Assembly: GCA_039621445.1 (NCBI GenBank)
Contig: CP154956.1
Span: forward strand, 37,846,553-37,910,552
DNA length: 64,000 nucleotides
Source of the DNA: Euglena gracilis
Taxonomy: Eukaryota > Euglenida > Euglenophyceae > Euglenales
Reading direction: 5' to 3'
Part shown: piece after piece, positions 1 to 12,172 of the stretch
Layout of the letters: each line of letters starts with the position of its first letter
Numbering within the stretch: the first letter of the stretch is position 1
Notes under the pieces: generated by a model
What the model was told of the DNA's origin: nothing
Seen by the model: only the letters and a program-made list of their open reading frames with translations
Databases searched by the model: none
Translations under genes and position numbers: made by a program

Positions 1-1434
1 TTACCTCAGTTTCGTGCTGAAGACCCCATGTCGCCATTCGTGATTTTTCGTGATTTTCGTGATTTTTCGTGGCACGAAAAAATCGCCCGGTTCTGAGGAT
101 TCTGCTGTAAAAGACTTAGAAAATTTTTCTGGTTGTTCAACTTGGAAAAATTGAACTGACTTGCAGTGATCAAGCCCAAAATGGACTGTACCTCAACAAT
201 GGTGAACAAGACTTGGCTCTAGCCAAATTGGGTGCTGGAGAAATGGGGAAACCAGAGATGCAATGCAACGCTCAAAGTGAGAAGATACGAAGCGCTGTGC
301 TTTGAATTTACTGTGATGCAAAGTGATGCTCCGCATCTCCATTGCAAAACATAACAACCTTGTAAGTAGCAAGTAAGCCTGCCACAGAGCCTTGCTTTCT
401 GGCGATTCTCCATGTCCACAAGACCCGATCAGGATTCTATTCAAGACCCCCAGGGGGGAGGGGGACTTTCCACTCTAAACAAAAAGAACAGTCAGCCACT
501 CGAAAAAAATGTGACCCCAAGGAAAGATGAAATTACAGATAAAAACAGGCAGAAACACCTCAAAGACACGAGGTTCCAACAATTCTGCCTAAGGTCCAGG
601 TTTCTCAACAACCTTCACCTTGTTCAGAACCTTTTTCTTTGGGTTGCTGACGCTAAATGCCCAACAGCGCACGATGACTCCAAATAATTTACAGGAGTAT
701 GACATGCAGTGCATGCCAACTCACTCCTGGTACTGATGTCAGAGGATTTGCAAAGGTTAACATGGATAACATGGTTAAAACCTTAGAAACCCAGAAATCC
801 TCTGGTGGACTGGCTCTTTTTTGGTGGAGTCATCTTTCCCCCACGCTTCCAAGTGCGACGCTGTTTCGTTGCTTGCACCACAGGCATTGTTTATGGCACA
901 CTGGAATCAGAAGACGACATCACTGCAAAGAGTGACCAGAAACAACAAAAAGATAAAAAGCTGGGAGTAAATGTATTTGCACTTTCAAATAGCAAAAATT
1001 GCACTTCCAAGAGAAAATTATCGTTGTCTTAAAAAAAATTCTCATTCGTGATTTTTCGTGATTTTCGTGATTTTTCGTGATTTTGGGGAAAGCTTCATTT
1101 TCGTGCTCATTCGTGATTTTTCGTGATTTTTCGTGGCACGAAAATGAGGGAATCCCTGTGGCGATGCCTTTTCGTAGGCAACTGCCTGGAGGGCCCCCAA
1201 AGTAACAAAACCCCTTGTGTTGCATATGCCCTGTGAATGCAACTCCCTTTTGTTGTGCAAAAAAAAGACTTTCTTTGCGGTTGACCGTTGAACTGACAGG
1301 CATTTGAACGAAATAATCAAATCTCACCAAATCAGATTCAGAAGGCTCTAAATATCGAAATATTCGAGAAATTTCTCTTAAGAACACACACTAAACGCCT
1401 CCCTGAGAAGATGACTTTAAAAAGACTTGAGCTT
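1..1434. other. No gene seen; dispersed repeats
   Basis: Apart from TTCGTG-type repeats (37-80, 1045-1260) nothing coding is recognisable. Confidence 0.6.
1045..1260. repeat. TTCGTGATTTTTCGTG family with CCCTTGTGTTGCATATGCCC
   Basis: Short direct repeats of CGTGATTTTT next to GGCACGAAAA, followed by a segment with the TTGTGTTGCATATGCC motif. Related copies lie at 37-80, 3255-3462 and 3820-4145. Confidence 0.88.
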
Positions 1435-2169
1435 CGTCGCATAACATGCACCTGGCCACGCAATCGCGCGGCCACAAGCCGGACAAGCACCGCATGCAGC
1501 TCGCAGAACAGCCGGCGGTCCTCCTCCAAATGGTCGCGCCACTGCTGCTGTGCCTGCCCCAGCGCCTGCGGCCAGCCCGCCGCCGCCACCCCCGGCGCAG
1601 CCCCGGCGGGGGCTGCCACCCAGCCCTCCACCCGGACCGCCAGCTGCTGCAGACACTGCGGCCAGGGCCTGGCCCGTCAAGCGGGCCTAGCGCTCTGGGC
1701 TCCGAGGCAGCGGGGCATGGGCCTTGGGCCAGGCCCTGGATGGGCGAGGCGGTCCAGCGTTGGCGGCGGGGGACCACTGGCGGAGGACGAGGGCGGCCCC
1801 GCCGCGAGGCAGAGGGCCACTTCGTGGGTGTGCAGCGCGAAGGTCGTGGCGGGGCACCCGCAGGTTCGGGAGTGGTGGAGGAGGGTTAGGGTTGGAAAAT
1901 GTTCTGTAGGAGGATGCTCATGAGCATCCTTGAGTGACCTTTGAGGTCGGTCCGGGTCGTTTGAGGATGCTTGTTAATCCCCCCATCGAGGGGGGGGGGC
2001 TTAACAATGTTCAAGGATGCTCGAGGCGAACGTTCTAGTTCGAACATATTCCTACGGTAACCCGTGGGTGGAAAATGCAAATGTGAACCATCATTTCTGA
2101 GGTGCAACTCTAGCAGTGCAAACAACCCTTGTCGCGCGCGCAGACACACACACACACACACACGCGCGC

Positions 2170-2222
<53 letters not shown>

Positions 2223-2277
2223 CACCTACACACACCCACCTACACACACCCACGCACACACACACACACGCGCGCGC

Positions 2278-2330
<53 letters not shown>

Positions 2331-2356
2331 CCTACACACACCCACCTACACACACC

Positions 2357-2407
<51 letters not shown>

Positions 2408-4880
2408 AGCCACACCGATGGACGCTGGGCCTGAAACAACACAGCCTGTAGGGTCCCCCACAGCCGGTCCACCAGCAGCGCAATTGCCTGGATCTGTGCA
2501 GCGGAGTCACCCACAGCCGCCGCCTGGGGTCCTGCAGAACCCTTTGCCAGACCCACCGCGGCCCGCAGCCTCTGGACCTCCGGCCCCAGGAACCCATTGG
2601 CAGCCCGCAGCTCTGGGCCATGCAATTGCGAGAGTCAAACTGTCAAAAGGGTCAAATCACTTTCCACTTCCAAAAGTCAGGCATCCCTCAAAGATGTCCA
2701 ACACCAAGAAAAAAAGAGATTCAGGTTTTTTCCCTGGCAGTTTACATTTGGAAAAATCCTGCCCAAAACCTCCACCCAAATTGTTACACCCACCTGGCAA
2801 CCTTCAGCTGGGATCACAGACCAAAGACTAGGCACACCAACCCTCCAGATTTCATCACACCTTCCCCTGAAACGTGTTGGCTGACGTTGGGTAGCATGGG
2901 GGGGGGGGTTGCAACCATAGATTCACTTCTTGACCCCCGGGCAGCCGGGAGCACTTTTCCCGGGCCGAAACCCATCCGCTCACTTTTTTTGAAAGCCCCC
3001 CCCCCCCACCGGGGGGTCAACCACCCACCCACCCACCCAAAATCCAGCCCTAATCAGCTGAAAACACTGGAAAAAAAACCTTCTGGCCCAGCCTTCGGCC
3101 AGGCAAAAACCTAACCCATGGCGCACCCCGGGGGGGGGGGGGTCTAGAGGCCCGAACTCCCCCCACACACTCTTGAAAACGGGAGTGCCAACGTCGAATG
3201 TCCCCAAACGACGTTTGAGGAGGGTCTCAAACCTCCTGCAAAGATTTTCGAGGTATGCAGGCATCATATTCCCTGTGTCTGCAACTCTCTTTTGTTCCCT
3301 TTTGTACGCAACTGTTCGGAGGGCTCGAAAAATCCAAAATCCCTTGTGTTGCATATGCCCCGTGTGTAACTCTCTTCTGCAGGGTTTCCCACAAATTCGT
3401 GCTAGGGACCCTCAATTCTGATTCATGATCATTCGTGATTATTCGTGATTATTCGTGCTACCCAAAAATCTCCCGGTTTTTTTACTAAATCTGCCCAGAA
3501 AACCAATGCACACTCTTCATTTGACTTGTGTATCACCCCCAACGGCAGAAATAACAAAAACCAAGCTCTGACCAAGCTCTTTGACCACCTAAATTGGACA
3601 AAAATCTTGAACGTGAAGAAAAGCTGCAGACAAAAAGTGACGCCAATGAATGACGTTGTTGCCGAAGTGTGGTGTTGCACTGTGCAGTGCTCTGTTGCAC
3701 GGTGTGCTGTCCATGGGCAGAAAGGGTCAGATCACATGTTGAACAGAGAAGCGATGCTCAACATCGCCATTACAGAACATCGTGAATGAGAACAAAAACT
3801 GTTCCAGGTCGTTCATGGAAATTTGTGATTATTCGTGATTATTCGTCAGTCAGTATTCGTGATTTTGGAAAATTCCCAAATTCGTGCTGGTTTGTGATTA
3901 TTCGTGATTATTTGTAGCACGAATTTGTGGGAAACCCCTGCTTCTGTTGCCCATCTTTTTGTGTGCGCATTGACCTAGCCATCCCTTCAATTAAAAATGA
4001 CAACATCCTTTTATTTTCCAACTCCTTTTGTTGCCCATGCCCTTTCGTATGCAACTGTCCAGAGATCCTAAAATAACAAAACCCCTTGTGTTGCATATTC
4101 CCTGTGTGTGCAACTCCGCTTCGTTGCCCATACCCTTTTGCCTTCCCTGCTCTCTCTTTCTTGCTCTCTTCCACAACCTGTCAATTGTGAAAGATACAAA
4201 GCACTGAACATTGAACACTGGGGAAGATCCAGTGAAAAAGCACAACAGAACCATCTCCATCTAGTGATACCTGCATGCATGTACGCAGGAGGAGGCTCGA
4301 CCCTCCTCGAACGACGTTCGAGGTCGTTTGAGGAGGGTATAGACTTTCCTCGAACATCGTTTCGGGTCGTTAGAGGAGGGCAGGGCTGTACGGGAAGGCC
4401 TGGTGGGGTGGTCGACCCCCCCCCACCCACCACCCTGGTTGTTTGGCCGACTCCCGCACCGCCCTGGAGGAGAGGGTTTAAGCCCCCCCTCCCCACTAGG
4501 AGGGGGGCTTGAAAACGTTCGAGGAGGTTCTGGCTCGAACATTCGAGCTCAAACAGTCGAGCTCGAGCAGCCTCCTCCAGTCAACCCCCAGGGGGGGGGG
4601 ACCTCAGGACCCTCCCCAGGCGTGAATTCCTCACCTCTGGCCCAAAGAGCTGCAGGAGTTTCAGGAACTCGGTATATTTCCCCCAAAAAACCACCCCAAG
4701 ATGTATTTCTGGCCATCCTGAGGGCAATATTATCCGGTGGGGGGTGACAGATTGTGGGGGGGGGTACTCCATCAACGGCATGGGCCTGGTTCTCCTGCGT
4801 GAGGCGGAGGATGGTGGACTCCTGGGCGGCCAGCAGTGGCAACGCGTCCTGCGACCCCAACTTTTGGGGGAAGCCGCTGC
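1435..4880 (-). CDS. Coiled-coil gene, leftmost candidate exon blocks
   Basis: Three blocks: about 4750-4880 ([30 protein letters not shown]), about 2430-2625 ([40 protein letters not shown]) and about 1440-1690 ([39 protein letters not shown]). They keep the strand and composition of the gene but are separated by long repeat-filled gaps, so they may belong to its 3' part or to another gene. Confidence 0.4.
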
Positions 4881-7800
4881 GGGCGGCCAGTGGTGGATCA
4901 CGTGGAACTCTGCCTGGGGGGCATCTCCCAAATTCAAAATTCCTGAACCCAACGCATCACCCCAAACGCACCCACGCAACCCACAAATAGATGGAGTACC
5001 TTCTGATGAAACCTTTGAATATTGCGTCATGGTATTTCAGTTTTGGGCTGGGTGTTCCGTTGATGCACCATTATCCACCACTGCTTGTCCACCCACAGAA
5101 CACATCAAAATCATCCCTCCTCCAGAAAAGCACTCCACAAGCTCTCCACCCGTATCAAATGCAAATGAAACCGTTGGTTGCTAAATGTGTTCTGGCCATT
5201 TCCGACCCTCCCCGAATGGCAGGATAACAAAATACCAGGCATTATCAAGGAGGACGGAGAGCAACAATGCAAACTTCATGACCCAAGGCTGTTTCGTTGG
5301 GTTGGGGTTGTTTGAACAGTCTGGAGACAGAAAATGCACATCAAAATTCACGTTCGCCTGGCAGACAGCACGTTAGCATGTTGGATGTGGCGATTTCACG
5401 GTCATTCAACGCCAGGGCACCTCTTTTCATAAAAATGTGCACCTCTTTTCATAAAAATGTTTTTTTGGGGAGGGGTGAAGTCACTGTCTGCCCGGCTGAT
5501 GTGTGTTGGTACACACCAAATGCCTGTCCCCAACGCCGGTGGTGGAGCCGCAGAGGACGCCGTTCCCTGGACAACAGTGGTGGCAGCATACAAGCCCAGG
5601 TTGGTGCGCAGGTTGGTGTGATGGAACAAAAAGCTTCGCTTGCTTCGCAGGTGAACCTACTTGAGGCAGAAGGGAGGGGTATGCATAAGGCAGTCGCTTG
5701 GGGGGGAATTGCAAACATCATGCTTTCTCATGCTGAGAAACCTTTCAGTCAATCCCTTGAGGTTGTAGGTCACTTTTGGTAACCAAGGGATCCGATCCAA
5801 GGCTAGAAAATTCATACCTCATATCTAGCCATATACAAATTGATAGATCCAGCATGTGTTCCTCATACCAGGGTCCCATCTGGGAATATCCGAAACCTCC
5901 CCAAATTACCCCCCCCCCATGTCCAACGACGAGTAACCTCTGTCCTCTGACCGGGGGGGGGGGGGCGGTCGTTGGACATAAGGTAGTGACCAAAAAGGTG
6001 TCCTCTGACTGGGGGGGTGGTCGTTGGACACAGGGGTGGGAAAAAAAGTTTGCCAGTCAACAGGTCAAAATTTTCCTTCTGGCGCTTCGTGCCCCCATTT
6101 CCAGCCCTGTCGACAAATATTTACTTAAATAGCACCCAGAACTGACATCCTTGGACGATTTTGTTGCGGAGATCACGTCAAGAGAACATGCAAAGAAAAT
6201 GCAAACGAAGGGCGGAAGAAAAGCCTTTCAGGGCTGGCAAACCTCCGGTTTTCACACACCTGCAAAAAAAACATTAAACCTCCGAAAAGGTGTCCTCTGA
6301 CCGGGGGGGGGGTGGTCGTTAGACATAGGGGGGTCATTGGACATAGGGGGGGGGTAGAATCTCAGGTCTGTTGGGTCCGTTGAACCTCTGGGGGTTGGGG
6401 GATTTATCCTTGACCCAGAACCCAAAAAATCATCACTTTAGGGTTCCCAAAAAAACGCCAAAGATTTCCTTCGGCGCTTCGTGCCAGGTGTAAATTGTTC
6501 TAAATTGACAGTTCACGTACCTTTTGGGTGTGGGAAGCAAAAAAATATGAAAAAACCCAAAGCCAGATCCCCCTGGCCCCCTGGCAGCGCGAGGCGCCCG
6601 GGATGGTTTAAAAAAAAGCCCGTGAAAAAAAAAAACTGAAAACGAATTGTTTTTGCCTTTTGTTTTGTTTATGTTTGAGAAAAGTGCAAATGATCGTCCA
6701 AAATATGCACCGTTTCACATAGCAAGCCAGGGGCCAGACGCTGGGCGGAGCCGAGGGGCAGCCGCTGCCAGGCGGGGTTGGGGGTCCACGCTGTCGCTGT
6801 GGACGCAGGCTGCCACTGGAGGTGAGGGGGGGAAAGGATTTGTCACCTCCCCCCCCCCAACTGTCACCCCACATTTACCCCCATACACTTCCACCCGCAA
6901 CAGGATCTGAGCCCCCCCCCCTCCCATCAGAACCAAAGAACCAAAAGAACCAGCGCCTTCCCTTGTGAAACACAAAGGATGAATCTCCCACAATTGGCCA
7001 ATAGGCATGTGCGTGGAAGCCCCCACGAGGCAGAAACTCTGAGACAGGACCAAAAATCTGCGAGCGAGAACTCAAACCCCTATTGCCTGCCCAGAGCCAC
7101 CACACACCATCCCACCACACCACCGATCACCCTACACCCCACACATAACCCCTGGGCCGACTAACCAAAAGATGACTTAAAAACCCCCGGGTGAAGAAAA
7201 AAAATGAGAAATACAAACCCCCAAACTGGTTTTTTGCAATTTTCATGTGACCGACCATCACCAAAAATGCCATTTTTGAACAATTCTGCTAAAAATTGGC
7301 AATTTGGGGGTTTGGCGGTGTCATTTTGGGGGGTCCAATTTCCACCAATAATTTCTTGACTTACAAAACATCCCTTACAACCCCACCCCCCTTTCCACTG
7401 ACCACCGAACCGAATTCAATACCTGGGAGGTTTATCAGTGCACCACCCTACACTGACCAACACCATAGACCAACGACAGCACGATATCAAACTTTCGGAG
7501 CTCCACTTCATGCCATATGCGGCTGTCCAACACAAAAAATCCCCTTGGTCCCCCAAGACCTCCAGGTTCACAAAGGGCCATGAAAAAATTTCCAATTTCC
7601 AAAATTTTTTTGATGGAAAACCACATTTTTTCACAAAAGAATCTCAAAAATTACAGGTTTAAAAATTGGTTGTTTTTAGGAGTGGGGTGAAGAAAAAAAA
7701 ACGAAGGTCAAAAAAATGGACCAAATTTTGGCACAGTCAAATTTTATTGACATTTTTTTCTCTTGGAATTTTCTTTGATCTTCAATGGCATTTCTTGCTT

Positions 7801-10800
7801 CAAAAACTTCTCAAAATCAAAATTTTGAGAAAATTTGGAAGGTGTGAAAAAAATGGGGTTTTGGGTTTTGGGGGGTTGTTGGGGGGACCTCCTACATGGG
7901 TCCCAAAATGGGTCCAAAATACACCCGGCGCCGGGAAAAAATTTTGGGGTACAAAAATTGGTGCTCCTGGAAATATGGGAAGAGGTGGTGGGGGGGGGTC
8001 GACCCCCACACCCACCACCCTGGCTGTTTGGCCGATTCCTGTTCTGCCCTGGCTGGCCCTTGGAGGGATTATAAAAAAAAGTCAAAGAAACACGTTTCGG
8101 GCTGGACTCAGACCCGGACTCCTTCATGTGGGACCTCCCATGAGAGGGGCTCAGCCCTGGAGCCACCTACGGAGGGACACAGACTGAGGGAGAGCGCCCA
8201 GGGTTTCCCTGTTCTGCTTGCTGGGGATTTCAGCATTTGTTTAGCAAAATTTACCAAAAAAAAAACACAATTCGGGTTTTGAGTGGAAAGATTTTCCCGC
8301 CCAGCGCTTTGCACTGAGCTAAAAGTCAGTCACCACTTTTGGTGGAGGGTGTCTTCAAAAGAGGATGTAAAAATAGGGGGTCCAAAGACTAAAACTTTGG
8401 GCCATTTTTGGGTACCCCCTCAAAGCAAAAATTTTGGGAGGGTTCCCAAAACCCAAACAAATTTGGACACTTAATAAATCCCAATGCTCTCACGGTGAGG
8501 CAGCATCCTCAGCCAAAAGCAGAAAATGACAGGCGGGTGACAGCGGAAGTTGGATTGCTTTTATCTTTGGCAGCCTGAGCGAGAGGGCTGGGCAGAACAG
8601 CTCCGGTCAGAGGTTTCTGTTTGAAGATTCAGGGGATGGGTCTGGCACCTTTTTACCCAAACCCCAGGTGCAGTGATTTTTAGATCCCAAACAACTTCTA
8701 AAAGAGCGTGAACCACCAAAATTTTGGGCAGGAGCTTTTTGCAAACCAGGACAGGGGGAGGAGAGGGTTCGGACCCACCCCTTGGGCCCTGGAAGGGGGG
8801 AGGTGTGCCACAGGAGGTTGGCGCCGGTTTGGTTGGACCGCGGCTGGCCGTGGCCAGGGCCTTGGTTGGAGCCGCGGCCGGCCGCGGTCGACCGCCGTCA
8901 CCAGCCTGTTTTTTTGGGGAGGGCCCTCGAGCAGTTGAGCAGCAAAAGGGATTCGCCCCCCGAAACGACTTGGAAGCACAAGGGATTTTGTTATTTTTGG
9001 GCCCAGTTGAGCAACAGAAGGGCTTTGCCCCCCCCCCCCCCCGAAACGACTTGGAAACACAAGGGATTTGTCCCCTAAAACGACTTGGAAACACAAGGGA
9101 TTTGCCCCCCAAAACGACTTGGAAACACAAGGGATTTTGTTATTTTGGGGCCCTCGAGCAGTTGAGCAACAGAAGGGCTTTGCCCCCCGAAACGACTTGG
9201 AAACACAAGCGATTTTGGTATTTTGGGGCCCTCGAGCAGTTGTGCAACAGAAGGGATTCGCCCCCCAAAATGATTTGGAAACACAAGGGATTTGCCCCCC
9301 AGAAACGACTTGGAAACACAAGGTATTTGGGTTTGAAGGGATGAGAAAGCAGGCTGGTCGTGGCTAACAGGCTGTATTTTAGTCGGGTGCTGACCCCACC
9401 CCGGGGGGGTGGTGCCTGCCTGGGCAGGAACTCCAAGGCACTCCAAATCCGACCCCCCCCGGGGGGGGGGCACTACAGCACTGGAATTACACCAGAGTTG
9501 CTCACCCGGCCAGGCGGAGCAACAAAAGAGCACTGGTGTAAGGGGTACCTGGCCACTCACCACACAGCAAGCTGGGCCAGAAGCGAAGTTAGCGCCGGCC
9601 ATAAACAGACAAGAAGCCTTAGTGCAACTAAGGGGGGGTAGGGCACACAGCCAAAAGTGCCCTAGCACAACCCTGGCGCCGAAGGCGCCGGGGAGCCAAA
9701 CATGGCCTATTTCAAAGGAATGTGCCTGGGCACAGGCCGAAATCCGACCCCCCCAGGGGGGGGGGGGTAGTGCCTGCCTGGGCAGGCACTCGCAGGCGCT
9801 CCGGACCCCCCTCCCCCCCCCCCGGGGTTGAGAAAAACAGCCTGATGGCTAACTGTGGTTGGTTGACGGCCAGCCGCGGCTGACCGTCAACCAACCAGAA
9901 CGTTGTCAATAACACATCGAAGTTGGGCCGCGTCCAGCTGCGGCTGACTGCAGTCCAACCAGCGAACAAATTCAACAAATCATGGTTGGGTCACGGCTGA
10001 CCACGGCCAGCCGCGGCCCAACCAGACCACGAATGTGACCACCTGTGGTTCGACCGCGGCTGGCCGCGGTCCAACCAAGGCCGATAAAATTTTCTCGTGG
10101 TTGGTGCTAGACTGGCACAATGCATAGATGGTCAGCCTTGGTTGGACCTCGGCCAGCCGCGGCCCAACCAAAGACACGTTACAAAATGCTCTTGGTTGGG
10201 CCGCGGCTGGCCGCGGCTGGCCGAGGTCCAACCAGACACACTTTTAAAATTGCCTTGGTTGGTTGACGGTCGACCGTGGCTGGCCGTGGCTGACCGTCAA
10301 CCAATCAAGGCAATTTTAAAAGTATGTTTGGTTGGACGGCGGCCAGCCGCGGTCCAATCACAAGCTGTGTTGGTATGGCTCTGGTTGGGGCCGCGGCCAG
10401 CCGCGGCCGGCCGTGGACCAACCCAGGTTGGCGCGACGGCCGCCAATGGCCGGCCGCCGGCCAACCAAATCGGGCCCAACCTCCTGTGGCACCCCCCCCC
10501 TCCAGGGGATTCTTGGGGTGAAACTTTCGGCTTCACTCCAAAAAAAGGAGGCTAAATACCGTACCACCTCGGCCCAGCCTCACCTCCAGGGGGGGACCTA
10601 TCAAACATACTGGTAGGTGCATACATGCATACGCCAAACATACTGGTAGGTGCATGAACCAGCAAAAACGTCGTTTTTGCACCGCAACCGCTGCGGGAAA
10701 CCTTTTGTAACCAGCTGCACCGCAGCAGATTTCCTTTGGTGCGCGTTACTGCAACGTTTACCGCAACTGCTGCGGCTTCTTTTTGTGCCGGGACAGCCAT

Positions 10801-12134
10801 GCCTTCGATTTTGTTTCTGAGGCACAATATTCAACCATGGTGCTCCCGGGAAAGCTGTGTTTTGCCAAGTGCCTGGGTGGTCTTATTGTATTTTGCATAC
10901 AAGCAGCACAGAAAATCTGCTTGCTGCACCAAATAAGACAAATCACTGTGAACCTTGTCCTTGTCTGCCCAACGGAATTCACTTGAGCCATGACCACAGC
11001 AGCAAAAAAAGCATCAAACCAGACCACCGGATATTATTTGTTTTGCTGTGGAGCACCACACAAGAAATGCCCCCCCCCCGTCCGCCCAGCTTCCAAAACA
11101 AAGGAAACCCCTGGTCCCAGCCCCATTCGGCCACAGTGCAGGCTGCAGCCCGGGGGCCAGCGCAGGTCCGGCGGCGGAGGGGACCGCTGCTTCCTTTGGC
11201 CCCGCCGCCGCCACCACCGCCACCGCCTGCAACACGAGGGTCTGCAGGGCTGCCAGGCAGGCCGCCAGGGCCTCCAGCGCGGGGTGGGCGCACGGCAGGA
11301 GCCGCACCGCCACCAGAGGGGCCGGGCCGCGGGGCCCGGCGTCGAGGCGGGCCGCGGCGGCCGCCGCCAGGAGGTGGTCCGTCATGGCTGCCGGCAGGGC
11401 TGGCTGCGGGGCGAGTGGAAAGGAGACCGACCCCACCCACAGCTATGTGTGCCATCCCCGGATCAGAGCCAGCCATTCTTTGAGTGCCATCCCAAAAATT
11501 TATTGAAATCCAATTCTTTTTGGCCACTTCAATTTTATCAAAAAAAAAAGATGTCAGACTTCTTCAGTTTCAAAAAATGTGTCGTGCTTGGGCTTCTGGT
11601 GTGCTTCAAGGAGCCCTGGCCTGTGCCTCCGCACTGAGCTCCTGCACCGCATCGATCAATGCTGACTCACTGGGGGTTGTCTCGGCCTTCGCCTCCACCG
11701 GGCGGTCCCCAGGGTCGTGCCCCCCAGCAGGCGGCGGGGCCTCGAGGGCGTCGAGGGCGAGCCGCTGGGCCCGCAGGCCGCCGGCCACCTGCTGTGTGCG
11801 GTCCAGCAGCAGGGCGCTGGCGGACTGCAGCAGCGCCAGCGTGCGGTGGGCGGCCGCCGCGTCGCACTGCACCGCCGCCTCCGCCTGCGCCTCCGCCGCG
11901 GCGTCCCCCGCCTCCTGCACCTGCGCCCAGCGCTCCTGCCACGCCAGCAGCTCCTGCCGCAGCGCCGTCTTCTCCGCCTGCCACCCGGCGGCCTCGTCCA
12001 GTGCAAGCCACTGGCAGTGAGCTGTGATTTGGCAGCTGGCACAGCAGTAGCAAACCACCACACGAGACACACACATCCACCTACCCACCCACCTACACAC
12101 ACGCGCGCGCGCACGCACGCACGCACGCACGCAC

Positions 12135-12172
<38 letters not shown>

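Larger units (their letters stand above)
4881..11129. other. Repeat-rich stretch without a supported gene
   Basis: Holds the repeats listed separately. Two short GC-rich minus-strand blocks (about 5490-5715 and 6715-6830) could be exons of the coiled-coil gene, but have no heptad pattern or resolvable junction. Confidence 0.5.

Noticed and set aside
9845-10475. CRISPR-like array
   Set aside because: The repeats are imperfect hairpins with variable cores and no cas genes, in a spliced eukaryotic genome.
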